Assembly: GCA_015233395.1 (NCBI GenBank)
Contig: JADFXV010000021.1
Location: forward strand, 1-40,770
From: Desulfovibrionaceae bacterium
Lineage (GTDB): Bacteria > Desulfobacterota > Desulfovibrionia > Desulfovibrionales > Desulfovibrionaceae
Length of the DNA stretch: 40,770 nucleotides
Direction: 5' to 3'
The notes under the pieces were generated by a model that saw only the letters and a program-made list of their open reading frames with translations, was not told the DNA's origin and searched no databases. Positions 31,209 to 38,881 of the stretch are shown here, piece by piece. The position numbers were made by a program, and so were the translations under genes. Position 1 is the stretch's first letter, and each line of letters starts with the position of its first letter.

Positions 31209-31655
31209 CTAGGCCACCTTTTCCGCGCCCATGGCTTCGAGCGTTTTGACCAGGCGCGGCACGTCCTCGTCGGTCAAAAACTCGATTTTGTCCTTCTTGA
31301 CGATGCGCCGGATCAATTTGTTAAGCGCCGCCGCCCGGGCGTCGCCCTTTTCGGCGCGTGCGACCTGGTCAAAGAGCGCCTCTACCAGCCGGAGCTGCGC
31401 CGCCGAGGCCCGGCCGAGCGTAGGCTTGCGGTTGTCGTACTTTTTGCGCCCGCGCGGCTGCTTGAGCTGCTTCCAGACGCCGATGTCGAGGGCCTGGCGC
31501 TCCAGGCCCTCGATAAACCGGGAGGTCTGGGCGTCGGTCAGCTCCTTGCAGCTTTCCGCGCCGTAGCTCTCCAGGCGCAGGCGGTAGGTTGCGTCGTCGA
31601 GCCCAAGCGCCCGCTTGAGGGCGTGGATCTTCTTGATCTGCTCAAGAGTCGGCAT
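31209..31655 (-). CDS. gemA: GemA / gp16-like protein (DUF1018)
   Basis: 148 residues with AAGGAGGGAGG before the ATG. DUF1018 features are LEQIKKIHALKRALGLDDAT, YRLRLESYGAESCKELTDA, and a C-terminal helical LVEALFDQVARAEKGDARA. Mu GemA (gp16) belongs to this family and modulates host gene expression and DNA topology. Its place just before Mor is the same as in Mu. Confidence 0.88.
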   Translation of the reverse strand: MPTLEQIKKIHALKRALGLDDATYRLRLESYGAESCKELTDAQTSRFIEGLERQALDIGVWKQLKQPRGRKKYDNRKPTLGRASAAQLRLVEALFDQVARAEKGDARAAALNKLIRRIVKKDKIEFLTDEDVPRLVKTLEAMGAEKVA

Positions 31656-31854
31656 GGATTCCTCCCTCCTTATCCAACTTGCGCCTCCAGGCGGCGTTGA
31701 GCGCCTCGGCGCTGATCGTGGCCATGGCCACGGCCGCGTCCGGATTGCCGGGGTCTTTGAAGTACAAGGCCACGATCCGGTTGAACTTGCCTTCCAGCCT
31801 ATCCCGGATGGCCGGGCGAAAATGGGCGTTCTCGACGGTGAAGCGGTCAGGCAT
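31642..31854 (-). CDS. Small hypothetical early protein
   Basis: 70 residues from the ATG at 31854, which overlaps the upstream stop by 8 bases. The sequence (VENAHFRPAIRDRLEGKFNR, ATISAEALNAAWRRKL) looks helical and soluble. No family was recognised. It overlaps the GemA start by 14 bases. Confidence 0.7.
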   Translation of the reverse strand: MPDRFTVENAHFRPAIRDRLEGKFNRIVALYFKDPGNPDAAVAMATISAEALNAAWRRKLDKEGGIHADS

Positions 31855-32122
31855 GTGCGATCCTCCGCGCCTTGTCATCCAAGACAAGGCAATCGAAGCC
31901 ATGTTCCTTGGCGCTGCCAAGCTTCAGGCCGCGCCGCTCAAGGTATTTGCTTATGGCGTCCTTGGTTTGATGCAGCCCGGTCAAGCGCGAGAGCTCACCG
32001 GCCACGAAGCTGACCCCCTGGACGCGGCAGCTGTTCTCGAAGCCGCAACGGAGCACCAGCCCAAGGGCCTCGGCCAGACCCAAGGGGGTCTTGGAAGGTT
32101 TGGCCAGCCTGGAGGCGGTCAC
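31847..32122 (-). CDS. Hypothetical early protein, possible helical DNA-associated domain
   Basis: 91 residues from a GTG at 32122 (TASRLAKPSKTPLGLAEALG), chosen because GGAGAGGG lies 7 bases upstream and the start is 4 bases beyond the preceding stop. The frame is open up to a TTG at 32239, but that would overlap the upstream gene by 113 bases. The middle holds a region like a small HTH (AGELSRLTGLHQTKDAISKY) and two cysteines. Function is unknown. A change in the upstream G-tract would fuse it to the preceding gene. Confidence 0.68.
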   Translation of the reverse strand: MTASRLAKPSKTPLGLAEALGLVLRCGFENSCRVQGVSFVAGELSRLTGLHQTKDAISKYLERRGLKLGSAKEHGFDCLVLDDKARRIAHA

Positions 32123-32126
32123 CGCA

Positions 32127-32405
32127 TTACCCTCTCCACCATTTTTCCCAGCCACCAAGCGCGGAGAATCTGCGGGGCCTTGAGTACCCCCCCCCCCGCG
32201 TAACTCCAATGGAATCAAGGCCTTTCCGGTTTTCGACAATAGCCGTCGCCACTGGCTGCGCCGAAATCTCGGCCGCGATCGCGGCGGCCATCACCAGGTT
32301 CGAGGCCGTGACGCACATGAGACAGCCATGCGGACTCCCGTGGCGCCTGGCGTAAAGGTGCCGGATCATGCATTCGCGCGCGGGTTTTGAGGTGCAGCCG
32401 CTCAT
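32127..32405 (-). CDS. Cysteine-bearing early protein with an 11-G tract near its end
   Basis: 92 residues; its ATG overlaps the upstream stop as ATGA. The N-terminal cysteines (SGCTSKPAREC, then GCLMCVTASN) suggest a metal site. As sequenced it ends YSRPRRFSALGGWEKWWRG after a run of glycine codons. With 12 (or 9) G the end would instead read VLKAPQILRAWWLGKM and on to VMR, with the stop overlapping the next GTG as GTGA. With 10 G it would run into the next gene. The intended C-terminus is therefore uncertain. Confidence 0.7.
   Translation of the reverse strand: MSGCTSKPARECMIRHLYARRHGSPHGCLMCVTASNLVMAAAIAAEISAQPVATAIVENRKGLDSIGVTRGGGYSRPRRFSALGGWEKWWRG
32187..32197 (-). repeat. Homopolymer of 11 G (C on the + strand) in coding sequence
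   Basis: An uninterrupted run of 11 C on the + strand sits in the 3' part of the 32127-32405 gene. Runs of this length are prone to slippage during replication and to sequencing error. Each frame beyond it is open for at least 20 codons, so length changes swap the C-terminus. Confidence 0.9.
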
Positions 32406-32641
32406 CGTTTTGCTCCCTTGGCCGGGAGTTGATCCAGGCCGAGCAGCCGCTCCCTTTGCTCACGGATCTCGGAGAGTTCCCCCAAGACGTCTTTGAGGAT
32501 TCCATTTTGGGTATCCTCGACCCTGGCCAACTCTTGGAGCGCAGCGGTCCTGTCCCGCTCCACAAGGCAGAGCCAACCCATAATGACCGGGAGGGAGACG
32601 TACCAAATCACATGGAGGACATTCAGAATTTTTCTGATCAT
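32402..32641 (-). CDS. One-TM protein with coiled-coil tail
   Basis: 79 residues. Residues 5-27 form a membrane span (LNVLHVIWYVSLPVIMGWLC), followed by a charged coil (LARVEDTQNGILKDVLGELS, EIREQRERLL). It starts and ends with ATGA overlaps to its neighbours. Its layout recalls DUF2730-type proteins, but it lies in the early region. Function unknown. Confidence 0.75.
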   Translation of the reverse strand: MIRKILNVLHVIWYVSLPVIMGWLCLVERDRTAALQELARVEDTQNGILKDVLGELSEIREQRERLLGLDQLPAKGAKR

Positions 32642-32847
32642 TTCATGCCCCCCAGGCCGCGCGTGACGACAAAAAGCTCACCCTGGGCCATGTCCGCATT
32701 GAGCTTGCAGGCGTAGCCGCAATCCAGGCAAAACGCGCCGTCCGGGCGCTTGTTGGCCCGGTGCGCGCCCAGCTTCGCGCAACGGTTGTCCGCGACCTGG
32801 AAGACGCGCACATGTACCCCTGTTGCCACAAAAAGTTCATTCGCCAT
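32638..32847 (-). CDS. Small cysteine-containing protein, likely metal-binding
   Basis: 69 residues with AAGGAGG before the ATG. The cysteines in NRCAKLGAHRANKRPDGAFC followed by LDCGYACK, together with a histidine, could bind zinc. The flanks are beta-like (MANELFVATGVHVRVFQVAD; GELFVVTRG). It belongs to the run of small early accessory genes. No family recognised. Confidence 0.72.
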   Translation of the reverse strand: MANELFVATGVHVRVFQVADNRCAKLGAHRANKRPDGAFCLDCGYACKLNADMAQGELFVVTRGLGGMK

Positions 32848-33373
32848 GGGAGCCTCCTTCTTGGCCGATCGCGGCCTGGACCCAAGCCACGAGAAATTCG
32901 CACAGGTCCGCGAACCAGGCCTCTTCGCTCGACGCGTCCATACCCTGAACCGCGTATTTCTCTTCGGCCGAGCAGCGCGCCATGTACTCGCGGATCTCGC
33001 CCGAGGCCCTGGCCAGGGTCAGGTAAACGCGCCGGGGCATGAGGGCGACCGACAGCTTGTCGGCGAGGCAAAGCCGCGAAAACGGCTTGCCGTCCGCCTG
33101 GGCCCGGAAGCGGGAATGGTAGCGGCAAAAATCGCCCCAGGCCGGGCCGAACAGCCGCGCCATTATGCGCGCGCCCAGCTCCACGTGGGTTTCGCCCTCG
33201 GGGCCGTCCATGTCGGATTTGCCCCAGTACCCCCAGTCGTGGACCACGAAGGCGACCCACAGGCGCGGATCGCGGGGGAAGCCGTAGAGCTTGCGCCAGG
33301 CCTTGGCCACGTACCAGGGATGCAACACAACCTGGTGCGCGCCGATTAGGAGGGATTTGGTGCCGATTTTCAT
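32837..33373 (-). CDS. HD-domain-like protein
   Basis: 178 residues from the ATG at 33373 (MKIGTKSLLIGAHQVVLHPW), with AGGA upstream; an earlier in-frame start lacks support. The order of metal-type residues is AFVVHDWGYWG (His45-Asp46), THVELGA (His63), RYHSR (His86) and LADKLS (Asp105), which fits an HD phosphohydrolase fold. Such proteins may hydrolyse nucleotides; a role in nucleotide supply or in countering host signalling is inferred only. It overlaps the next gene by 11 bases. Confidence 0.7.
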   Translation of the reverse strand: MKIGTKSLLIGAHQVVLHPWYVAKAWRKLYGFPRDPRLWVAFVVHDWGYWGKSDMDGPEGETHVELGARIMARLFGPAWGDFCRYHSRFRAQADGKPFSRLCLADKLSVALMPRRVYLTLARASGEIREYMARCSAEEKYAVQGMDASSEEAWFADLCEFLVAWVQAAIGQEGGSHGE

Positions 33374-33381
33374 GGGATGTC

Positions 33382-33798
33382 CTATGGAAGCTCGAACCTG
33401 GTTCGGCCCCAATCGGCATCAATCATGGCCACCATTTCTTCGATGTCAGGCAGTCGCCTTTGCATGCTGCCCGTCCGGGTATTTCGCTTGTGGAACAGGA
33501 GCCTCATGTAACGTGGCCCGCAACCTTGCATGGAAACCCGAATCATTCTCCGGGTGCACTCCACCAATAGGAGGGCCAACTCGCAATGATCCCAACTGGA
33601 CATGGTGTGCTGCCAGACCACCTCAATGCAGTAGGGATCGTCCCATTTGATCTTCTTGACGTTGAGCGGAGCATTGTAGATGCCGCCGCCGACGTACCCA
33701 AGGATATTGGCCACTTCGCGGCCCAACTCGGAGCACTTCATTTTGGTGGCGTCCTCGACCCAGCCAGCATGGTCGAATCGCGCGTAACCATGGTACAT
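33382..33798 (-). CDS. Hypothetical early protein
   Basis: 138 residues from the ATG at 33798 (MYHGYARFDHAGWVEDATKM), which has GGAGG 5 bases upstream. The sequence is an alpha/beta mix with several cysteines and tryptophans (VVWQHTMSSWDHCELALLLV; VSMQGCGPRYMRLLFHKR). Its codon usage is less GC-biased than that of its neighbours. No family recognised. Confidence 0.72.
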   Translation of the reverse strand: MYHGYARFDHAGWVEDATKMKCSELGREVANILGYVGGGIYNAPLNVKKIKWDDPYCIEVVWQHTMSSWDHCELALLLVECTRRMIRVSMQGCGPRYMRLLFHKRNTRTGSMQRRLPDIEEMVAMIDADWGRTRFELP

Positions 33799-33845
33799 AG
33801 TAACCTCCAGGCTGCTCATCAGGCCCGGGCCGCCACGCCCGGACG

Positions 33846-33865
33846 ACCGCCCCGGGTGGGGCGGT
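33846..33865. other. GC hairpin in a gap of the early operon
   Basis: ACCGCCCC and GGGGCGGT form an 8-bp stem around GGGT in the 77-base gap 33799-33875. On the - strand, the direction of transcription here, no U-run follows, so this may be an RNA-processing or attenuation element rather than a full terminator. Confidence 0.45.
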
Positions 33866-33875
33866 TTCGCTGCGG

Positions 33876-34085
33876 TTAATCGTCTTCCTCGGGGTAAAGC
33901 TCACGGTAAATTTCGTCGTAGGCCTCGTCTTCGCCCAGGCATTCATTCTCGGTGTCCCAGTCCTGGTCGAGGAAAACCCTCATGAGTTTGCGGTAGGCCG
34001 CTTTCCGCACTTCTTTGTCGGGTACGGCGTCCTTCACCACCTTGATGATTTCCGAAAATAGTCCCGAACCACTTGCCCATCCCAT
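33876..34085 (-). CDS. Small acidic hypothetical protein
   Basis: 69 residues with AAGGAGG before the ATG. The N-terminal half is basic and helical (IIKVVKDAVPDKEVRKAAYR), the C-terminal half very acidic (DTENECLGEDEAYDEIYREL). No family recognised. It continues the early operon 1 base after the zinc-knuckle gene. Confidence 0.7.
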   Translation of the reverse strand: MGWASGSGLFSEIIKVVKDAVPDKEVRKAAYRKLMRVFLDQDWDTENECLGEDEAYDEIYRELYPEEDD

Positions 34086-34086
34086 G

Positions 34087-34284
34087 TTACGCCTCCTTGT
34101 TTGTGACCGTGATAATGATCCCCGGATTCAGATCGCCCGGGAGCGAGCACCGCTCGGAGCAGCCCGGGCAGTAGGGGCCGTCCGAGCGCACCGCGACCTT
34201 TTGCTTGCCGGGCTTGTTGCAGGCCACCATCGGCCGTTTGTATGTGAGTTTCTCTCCGGCAACGGGTTCGAGTGTCCCGCTCAT
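34087..34284 (-). CDS. Small CPGC zinc-knuckle protein, copy 2
   Basis: 65 residues with AGGAGG before the ATG. The core DGPYCPGCSERCSLPGDLNP parallels the SGPYCPGCKLECRLPAQ core of the gene just upstream, so the two are probably paralogues from a local duplication. A further cysteine (VACNKPGK) could complete a zinc site. The ATG overlaps the upstream stop as ATGA. Function unknown. Confidence 0.75.
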   Translation of the reverse strand: MSGTLEPVAGEKLTYKRPMVACNKPGKQKVAVRSDGPYCPGCSERCSLPGDLNPGIIITVTNKEA

Positions 34285-34502
34285 AATGCCTCCTGCGCCG
34301 CGTCCGCGTTATTGACCCGGAACCGATCACCGCAGCGGATTTGGGCCGGCAACCGGCACTCCAGCTTGCAGCCCGGACAGTACGGTCCCGAGGGTTTCGC
34401 CCTGGCGAAATAATCCCCGGAATTCTGGCATTCCCCGGTTTTTTCCCCTGCGGGCAGCAAAAAACCGCCGCGATTTGTCTTGTGGAGCCTAGAAAACCGC
34501 AT
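34281..34502 (-). CDS. Small CPGC zinc-knuckle protein, copy 1
   Basis: 73 residues. Cysteines lie in KTGECQNSGDYF and SGPYCPGCKLECRLPAQIRC. It shares the GPYCPGC..C.LP core with its downstream neighbour. A role in binding nucleic acid or protein through zinc is plausible; neither has a known family name. GGGGGCAGTT precedes the ATG. It follows Gam by 9 bases. Confidence 0.75.
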   Translation of the reverse strand: MRFSRLHKTNRGGFLLPAGEKTGECQNSGDYFARAKPSGPYCPGCKLECRLPAQIRCGDRFRVNNADAAQEAL

Positions 34503-34511
34503 AACTGCCCC

Positions 34512-35027
34512 CTACGCTGCCTGCTCGCTGACGGCCTGGACCTTGGTCTCGTAGTAGAAATCATCCTTGGGCACCTTGCGGACGCCGATCTGCTCCAGGC
34601 GCTCGTCGGAAAGCTTTTTCAGGGCTTCCTTGTCGATGCTCTCCTTGATCCGGATCACGCCGACGATCTTGAGTTCCTTGATCTTCTCCAAGACCATTTC
34701 CCAGGTCGTCTTAGGCATGGGTTTGAGCTCCACCGACTTGTGGAATCCGATTTTGCCGAACACCAGCGGCATCGAACGGCGCTTCTTGAACACCTCTTCC
34801 TTCCTGGTGACGCCAAACGCTGCCATGGCCGCTTCCAGCTCCTTGATCCTGGCGTCGATCGGCGCGACCTTGAGCTTGGCCTCGGCCTTGATCGCGTCGA
34901 TGCGGGCGTTGGCATCGGCCTTGACCGCCTCTTGCTCGCGCTTGAGCGCCGCCAGCTCGGCCAGGGCGGCGTCGGCCCCGGCGAGGTCCGTAATCACGAC
35001 GCCCTTTTCGGGTTTGAACCTAGCCAT
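34512..35027 (-). CDS. gam: Mu Gam-like host-nuclease inhibitor / end-binding protein
   Basis: 171 residues from the ATG at 35027 (MARFKPEKGVVITDLAGADA), preceded by GGGAGGTGG; longer readings extend into the overlapping gene. The Gam pattern is an N-terminal coiled coil (ALKREQEAVKADANARIDAI), then FGVTRKEEVFKKRRSMPLVF and TTWEMVLEKIKELKIVGVIR. Mu Gam is a Ku-like protein that binds double-strand ends and blocks exonucleases such as RecBCD. It protects phage DNA in the lytic cycle. Confidence 0.93.
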   Translation of the reverse strand: MARFKPEKGVVITDLAGADAALAELAALKREQEAVKADANARIDAIKAEAKLKVAPIDARIKELEAAMAAFGVTRKEEVFKKRRSMPLVFGKIGFHKSVELKPMPKTTWEMVLEKIKELKIVGVIRIKESIDKEALKKLSDERLEQIGVRKVPKDDFYYETKVQAVSEQAA

Positions 35028-35229
35028 GGACCACCTCCCGGGGCTGCCCGGCCGGCAACGCCAGCGGAATGGTGTCCGGCACCAGGTAGCGTTCCAAGTC
35101 CTTGGCCAGGTCGCCGGCATCGCCGAGTTCTTCCAAGGCCCGCTCGATCACGGATTTATGTTCATCCTCGACCCACGGAATGAGCTCGTTGAGCCTTCCC
35201 TTTACCGACTCGATTTTTTGCGACAGCAT
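35020..35229 (-). CDS. Small helical protein upstream of Gam
   Basis: 69 residues with AAAGGAGG 5 bases before the ATG (MLSQKIESVKGRLNELIPWV; ERALEELGDAGDLAKDLERY). It overlaps the Gam start by 8 bases, so the two are coupled. Helical and acidic; no family recognised. Confidence 0.72.
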   Translation of the reverse strand: MLSQKIESVKGRLNELIPWVEDEHKSVIERALEELGDAGDLAKDLERYLVPDTIPLALPAGQPREVVHG

Positions 35230-35566
35230 AACTGCCTCCTTTATGGATTGGCCCCAGCACGGGGCAGTTTAAACAGGATTTAAACAACTTGACCGTCTCG
35301 GGATTGCCCGCGCGAAGGCCGATGGTCCGGGCGCGTTCGCGGGTTTCCGAGCATTCGGCCGGTGCGATTTCGCCCCGGACCGGGCAAGCCACCGAGGTCG
35401 CGCCGAACAGCGCCAGCACCTTGGCCTCGATCCGGCCGGTCTTGGCCGGGTATTTTCCGGCCAGAACCTGGCAGATCGCGGTGCGCGAGATGTCCAAAGC
35501 CTTGGCCACCTCGGCCTGGCTCGAGGCCTCGACCCGGGCGCGCAGGATCTCCAGCCAGGGGGTCAT
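35162..35566 (-). CDS. HTH regulator with C-terminal cysteine motif
   Basis: 134 residues from the ATG at 35566, overlapping the upstream stop as ATGA. The N-terminus (TPWLEILRARVEASSQAEVA, KALDISRTAICQVLAGKYPA) is an HTH. A cysteine region follows: ACPVRGEIAPAEC and later SCLNCPVLGP, which could bind zinc. The frame runs on to 35162, overlapping the next gene by 68 bases; homologues I recall end soon after the last CxxC, so the tail may be an extension. It probably regulates early phage genes. Confidence 0.72.
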   Translation of the reverse strand: MTPWLEILRARVEASSQAEVAKALDISRTAICQVLAGKYPAKTGRIEAKVLALFGATSVACPVRGEIAPAECSETRERARTIGLRAGNPETVKLFKSCLNCPVLGPIHKGGSYAVAKNRVGKGKAQRAHSVGRG

Positions 35567-36114
35567 GACGCGGCCTCGGCCTGTTCGGATTTTTTGACTT
35601 GGCCCGGAGTCTCCGGACGCCGGGGTCCAACGTCCTTGATGAGGGCCCAGACTTTTTCGTGCCCTCGCTTGCCGATCTCTTTGATGTGGTTGGACTTGGC
35701 CAGGATGCCCACGTACTCTTTGACCACGCCTTCGGAGCATTCGGTCAGGCGCACCAGATCGGATTGCGTGAAGCGGCGGCTCACCCGCAACGTGGACCAA
35801 ATCTTGTCGCGGCAGGTGATGTTCTTGAGTTGGTAATCGCGGCGCAGCCGGATATCGCGGATCACGCGGTAGATCGTGTCGCGCCTGTTCCGGCCGTGCT
35901 CGCCTTTCGCCGGAGGCGTCATGTCCTCGGCCACAACTTCCAAATCCTTGTCCTTGACCAGGCGGTCGAGGACTCTCAACACGCGCCTGCGGGCAAGCTT
36001 CGTGCGCTCGGAAACTGCGGACAACCGGACCGTCGCGGGCGAAAAACGGCCGTCCCGGACCGTCAGCGTCGCCAGCTCGACCTTAACCGCGTCGAGCACT
36101 TTGGTTCGACTCAT
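35563..36114 (-). CDS. Winged-helix-type early protein
   Basis: 183 residues with GGGAGCC before the ATG. Two regions look like winged helices: VRLSAVSERTKLARRRVLRV near the N-terminus and RFTQSDLVRLTECSEGVVKE in the second half. It is strongly basic (RNRRDTIYRVIRDIRLRRDY). It directly follows the MuB gene, a place where many Mu-like phages encode accessory replication or regulatory proteins. Precise role unknown. Confidence 0.72.
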   Translation of the reverse strand: MSRTKVLDAVKVELATLTVRDGRFSPATVRLSAVSERTKLARRRVLRVLDRLVKDKDLEVVAEDMTPPAKGEHGRNRRDTIYRVIRDIRLRRDYQLKNITCRDKIWSTLRVSRRFTQSDLVRLTECSEGVVKEYVGILAKSNHIKEIGKRGHEKVWALIKDVGPRRPETPGQVKKSEQAEAAS

Positions 36115-36123
36115 GGTGGCTCC

Positions 36124-36810
36124 CTACGCGGCCAGATCCGCGCCGGTGACGATTTCCAGCTTGCGGGTACGGGCAATGCGCTCGGCCATGGCCGCCCAGC
36201 GGTAGAGCTGGGCCACGGTCGTGATTTTGTTGGCCGCCACGATCGCCTCGACCGCCGAGTCGTCCAGAGCCACCTCGCAGATCTGCGCCAGCACGGCGGC
36301 CACGTCCTTGCGGGTCAGTCCCTCGAAACGCGCCAGCTGGCTGATGCGGCGCTTGAGCGCCGTGTACTTCTTGAGCTTCTCCTCGGCCCAGGGCATGCCG
36401 AGCAGCACGATCGGGCTGCCGGTCATGTCGCCCAGGTCTCGCAGGGTTTCTATCAGCGTGGTCTTGTCGGCAACGTAATCCACCTCATCCAGAATCAGGG
36501 CGCGGTCCGTGCCCACGAGCGCCTCAACGGCCTGGTGGAAGAGGTCGCTAGTGCGACGGAGGGGGATCTCGCCGAGCTCGGCAACGATCTCCTCCAGGAG
36601 CCAGCGGACGCTCATGGCCTTTTTGATGCGCACGAAGGCGCTCTGCGGACTCTGGGTGTTCTTCCACCAGAGCGCGGTTTCGGTCTTGCCCAGCCCGACC
36701 GGGCCGTAGACCAACACGAAACGGTCGATGCCCGGTTGGGCGTCCACGACGGCATTGACGGCCGCCACAAAACGCTTTACGTTATCGGTGATCGCAAACT
36801 GTTTTCGCAA
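36124..36810 (-). CDS. MuB-like AAA+ ATPase, target-DNA activator
   Basis: 228 residues from a TTG at 36810 (RKQFAITDNVKRFVAAVNA), because AGGAGG lies 6 bases upstream; an ATG at 36849 would overlap the transposase by 73 bases. Walker A is GPVGLGKT (36-43) and Walker B ALILDEVDY (104-112). It also has VLLGMPWAEEKLKK and a C-terminal helical domain. MuB forms ATP-dependent filaments on target DNA and stimulates MuA. It follows the transposase as in Mu, with an overlap of 34 bases. Confidence 0.92.
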   Translation of the reverse strand: MRKQFAITDNVKRFVAAVNAVVDAQPGIDRFVLVYGPVGLGKTETALWWKNTQSPQSAFVRIKKAMSVRWLLEEIVAELGEIPLRRTSDLFHQAVEALVGTDRALILDEVDYVADKTTLIETLRDLGDMTGSPIVLLGMPWAEEKLKKYTALKRRISQLARFEGLTRKDVAAVLAQICEVALDDSAVEAIVAANKITTVAQLYRWAAMAERIARTRKLEIVTGADLAA

Positions 36811-38879
36811 ATCTCGCCTCCTTTGTGCTTGGCCTGGATACGATTCCACTCGGCGTCCAGGTCGGCCTCGGACATCCAGCTCAGGTCGGTCGGGTCCACC
36901 ACCCGTCCGGCCTGAGTTGGTTTGAAACCCTCGTCAATTTGCGCCGCCGGCGCGGGCGGCAGATTCACGGCCGGTTCGTTCGCGGCCGCGACCTCCTCCA
37001 GTTTTCCCGGCAGCTTCGGCGCGCCCATGAGCGCGGCCCAGGGGATGGAATCCGCGGCCTCGTCGAGCTTGCCCATTCTGGCCGCCTGAGCCACCAGCTT
37101 TTGCGTCCCGCGCACCAGGGACTTGTGCTCGCGGAGCTGCTCCCGGTATGCGCCGTAGCCGTCCGCGTCCTTGCCTCCGGCCAGCGCGAAAAGCGGGTGG
37201 ACCAATTCGCGCCGGTCCGCCCGGCACATGAACTCGCCGCTCATGGCGTAGATCCACACCTGGCGCAGATCGTGCCAATCGAAGCGCACGCACACCCGCT
37301 CGCGCAGGCCGTAGAGCGCCTCGTGCCAATACTCGCGCCCGAACATGGTGATGCCGTTGTTGCGCGGGGTTTTGACTTCTTCGTGCATCATCAAAAAACG
37401 CAGGCTGCGGTGGTCGAGGCCTGAGCCCTGGCCTGCGCCGAAGACCTCGCCGGGCGTGCGGCCGCGCAGACCGGAATGCACCCGCTGGCGGTAAAAGTTG
37501 TCCAGCCAGGCCTCGAACAGGCCGCAGGCGTCCTCGAGCGCGAACACCCGGTCCGGGGCCAGCTTCTGCATGAACTTTTCGTTGCGCTTCATGCGCGCGG
37601 GCTTGGCTTCGATCGAGCCGCCGACGTAGGAGCCGACCATTTTCTCGAAAGACAGGCCCATGGTCTTGAAAAAGGATTCGATGGGCTTGACCCGGGCCAG
37701 GTACGGCGTGGCGAAGGCGGTCAGAATGTTCAGGCGGCCGTAAAGTCCGGCGCAGCCCGAGGACTCCAGGTCGATGTTCTGGGTGAATACCTTGGCCTTG
37801 AAGGCGCGCCCGTTGTCGAGAAGCACCGCCTTGGGAATTTTGCCCAAGCGCAGAATCGAGCGGTACAGGGCGAGGTGGATGGCGCTGACGTCTTCCGTGA
37901 GCATGTAGGTATAGCCGGCGATGTCGCGGCTGGCCCAGTCCTGGTAAGCGATGAGCACCGGCCGCACCGGCTTTCCGGTCATGGGGTGGATCACGCGGAA
38001 GTTGCAGGGGTGGCCGTCTGCGATCAGCACGTCTCCGACCGAGAGCAGCGAGTCGTCGCGCCGGAAAAAGGGCGCGATCTTGTCGACAAGCGCCTTCTGG
38101 CCGTCGCGAGACAAGGTCCAAACGTCGGCGTGCTGGCGTTTGAAGGATTCGACGTAGTTGCGCAGCGTCGAGACCGAGCTCGGCGAGGCAATGCCCTTCT
38201 GCGCGAGCAACATCTTGGTCATTTCGATGGCCGTGGCTGTCTTGAATTTATGCTGGTGCAGCAGAAGCTTCATGAGGGTCTCGGCCTCGGCCTCGGTGAC
38301 TTTGCTGACGCCCTGGCGGTGGCGGCCGTGGCGCGGGGCCAGGGCGGCGCAATCGTGATCCGCGCGCCGCAGCTCCACGGCCCAGCGCTCCAGGGTCTGC
38401 CAGGAGGTGGGTCCGAGCTCGGCCAGGATGGCGGGATACAGCGCCCCGGAGTTGTGGCCTACGACAAAGGCTTCGCGGGCCTTGGCCACGGTCTTGCCGT
38501 GCTTGCGGGCCCAGTCCTTGGCCTGGAGATAGTTTCGCACCAGATCCGCCTTCAGGGCCGCCCGCGCCAACGCCGCCGGCTTGAGTCCCGGGTCCGGCGG
38601 CGCAGGGGCAACGGGGATGCTGGCGGGGGAGACCGAGGGAACCGGGGCCTGGCTTTGGCCGCCCGGGAGCAGCGTCAGCCCGGAGCGGGCGCGCTTGACG
38701 GCAATGCGGATTGGTTCGGGGAGGGAGGTTAGAGGAAATATTTTGCCGCCGCCCTTGCCGTGGCGCTTTTCGGATGGCCAGGATTCGGACGCTGCGCGCT
38801 TCGATACCGCCTGGACGGAGACGCCCAGAATTTTGGCCAGGTTTTTGGCGGTCAGACGGTCGGTGGGCGCGGTCTGCAT
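36777..38879 (-). CDS. MuA-like DDE transposase
   Basis: 700 residues, near the length of MuA (663). Residues 8-60 form a MerR/Mu-type winged DNA-binding domain (LTAKNLAKILGVSVQAVSKR). After a Pro/Ala linker comes the end-binding region. The catalytic core has Asp288 (DVLIADGHPCNF), Asp355 (AVLLDNGRAF) and Glu401 (RVKPIESFF), spaced as in MuA. The C-terminal region (VCVRFDWHDLRQVWIYAMSG) fits the Mu transposase beta-barrel, followed by an Ala/Pro-rich tail that may contact MuB. It integrates and replicates the phage by transposition. Confidence 0.95.
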   Translation of the reverse strand: MQTAPTDRLTAKNLAKILGVSVQAVSKRAASESWPSEKRHGKGGGKIFPLTSLPEPIRIAVKRARSGLTLLPGGQSQAPVPSVSPASIPVAPAPPDPGLKPAALARAALKADLVRNYLQAKDWARKHGKTVAKAREAFVVGHNSGALYPAILAELGPTSWQTLERWAVELRRADHDCAALAPRHGRHRQGVSKVTEAEAETLMKLLLHQHKFKTATAIEMTKMLLAQKGIASPSSVSTLRNYVESFKRQHADVWTLSRDGQKALVDKIAPFFRRDDSLLSVGDVLIADGHPCNFRVIHPMTGKPVRPVLIAYQDWASRDIAGYTYMLTEDVSAIHLALYRSILRLGKIPKAVLLDNGRAFKAKVFTQNIDLESSGCAGLYGRLNILTAFATPYLARVKPIESFFKTMGLSFEKMVGSYVGGSIEAKPARMKRNEKFMQKLAPDRVFALEDACGLFEAWLDNFYRQRVHSGLRGRTPGEVFGAGQGSGLDHRSLRFLMMHEEVKTPRNNGITMFGREYWHEALYGLRERVCVRFDWHDLRQVWIYAMSGEFMCRADRRELVHPLFALAGGKDADGYGAYREQLREHKSLVRGTQKLVAQAARMGKLDEAADSIPWAALMGAPKLPGKLEEVAAANEPAVNLPPAPAAQIDEGFKPTQAGRVVDPTDLSWMSEADLDAEWNRIQAKHKGGEICENSLRSPIT

Positions 38880-38881
38880 GG

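Noticed and set aside
31847-32239. TTG start at 32239 for the 31847-32122 gene
   Set aside because: It would overlap the upstream gene by 113 bases and lacks a ribosome site; the GTG at 32122 has GGAGAGGG and fits the operon.
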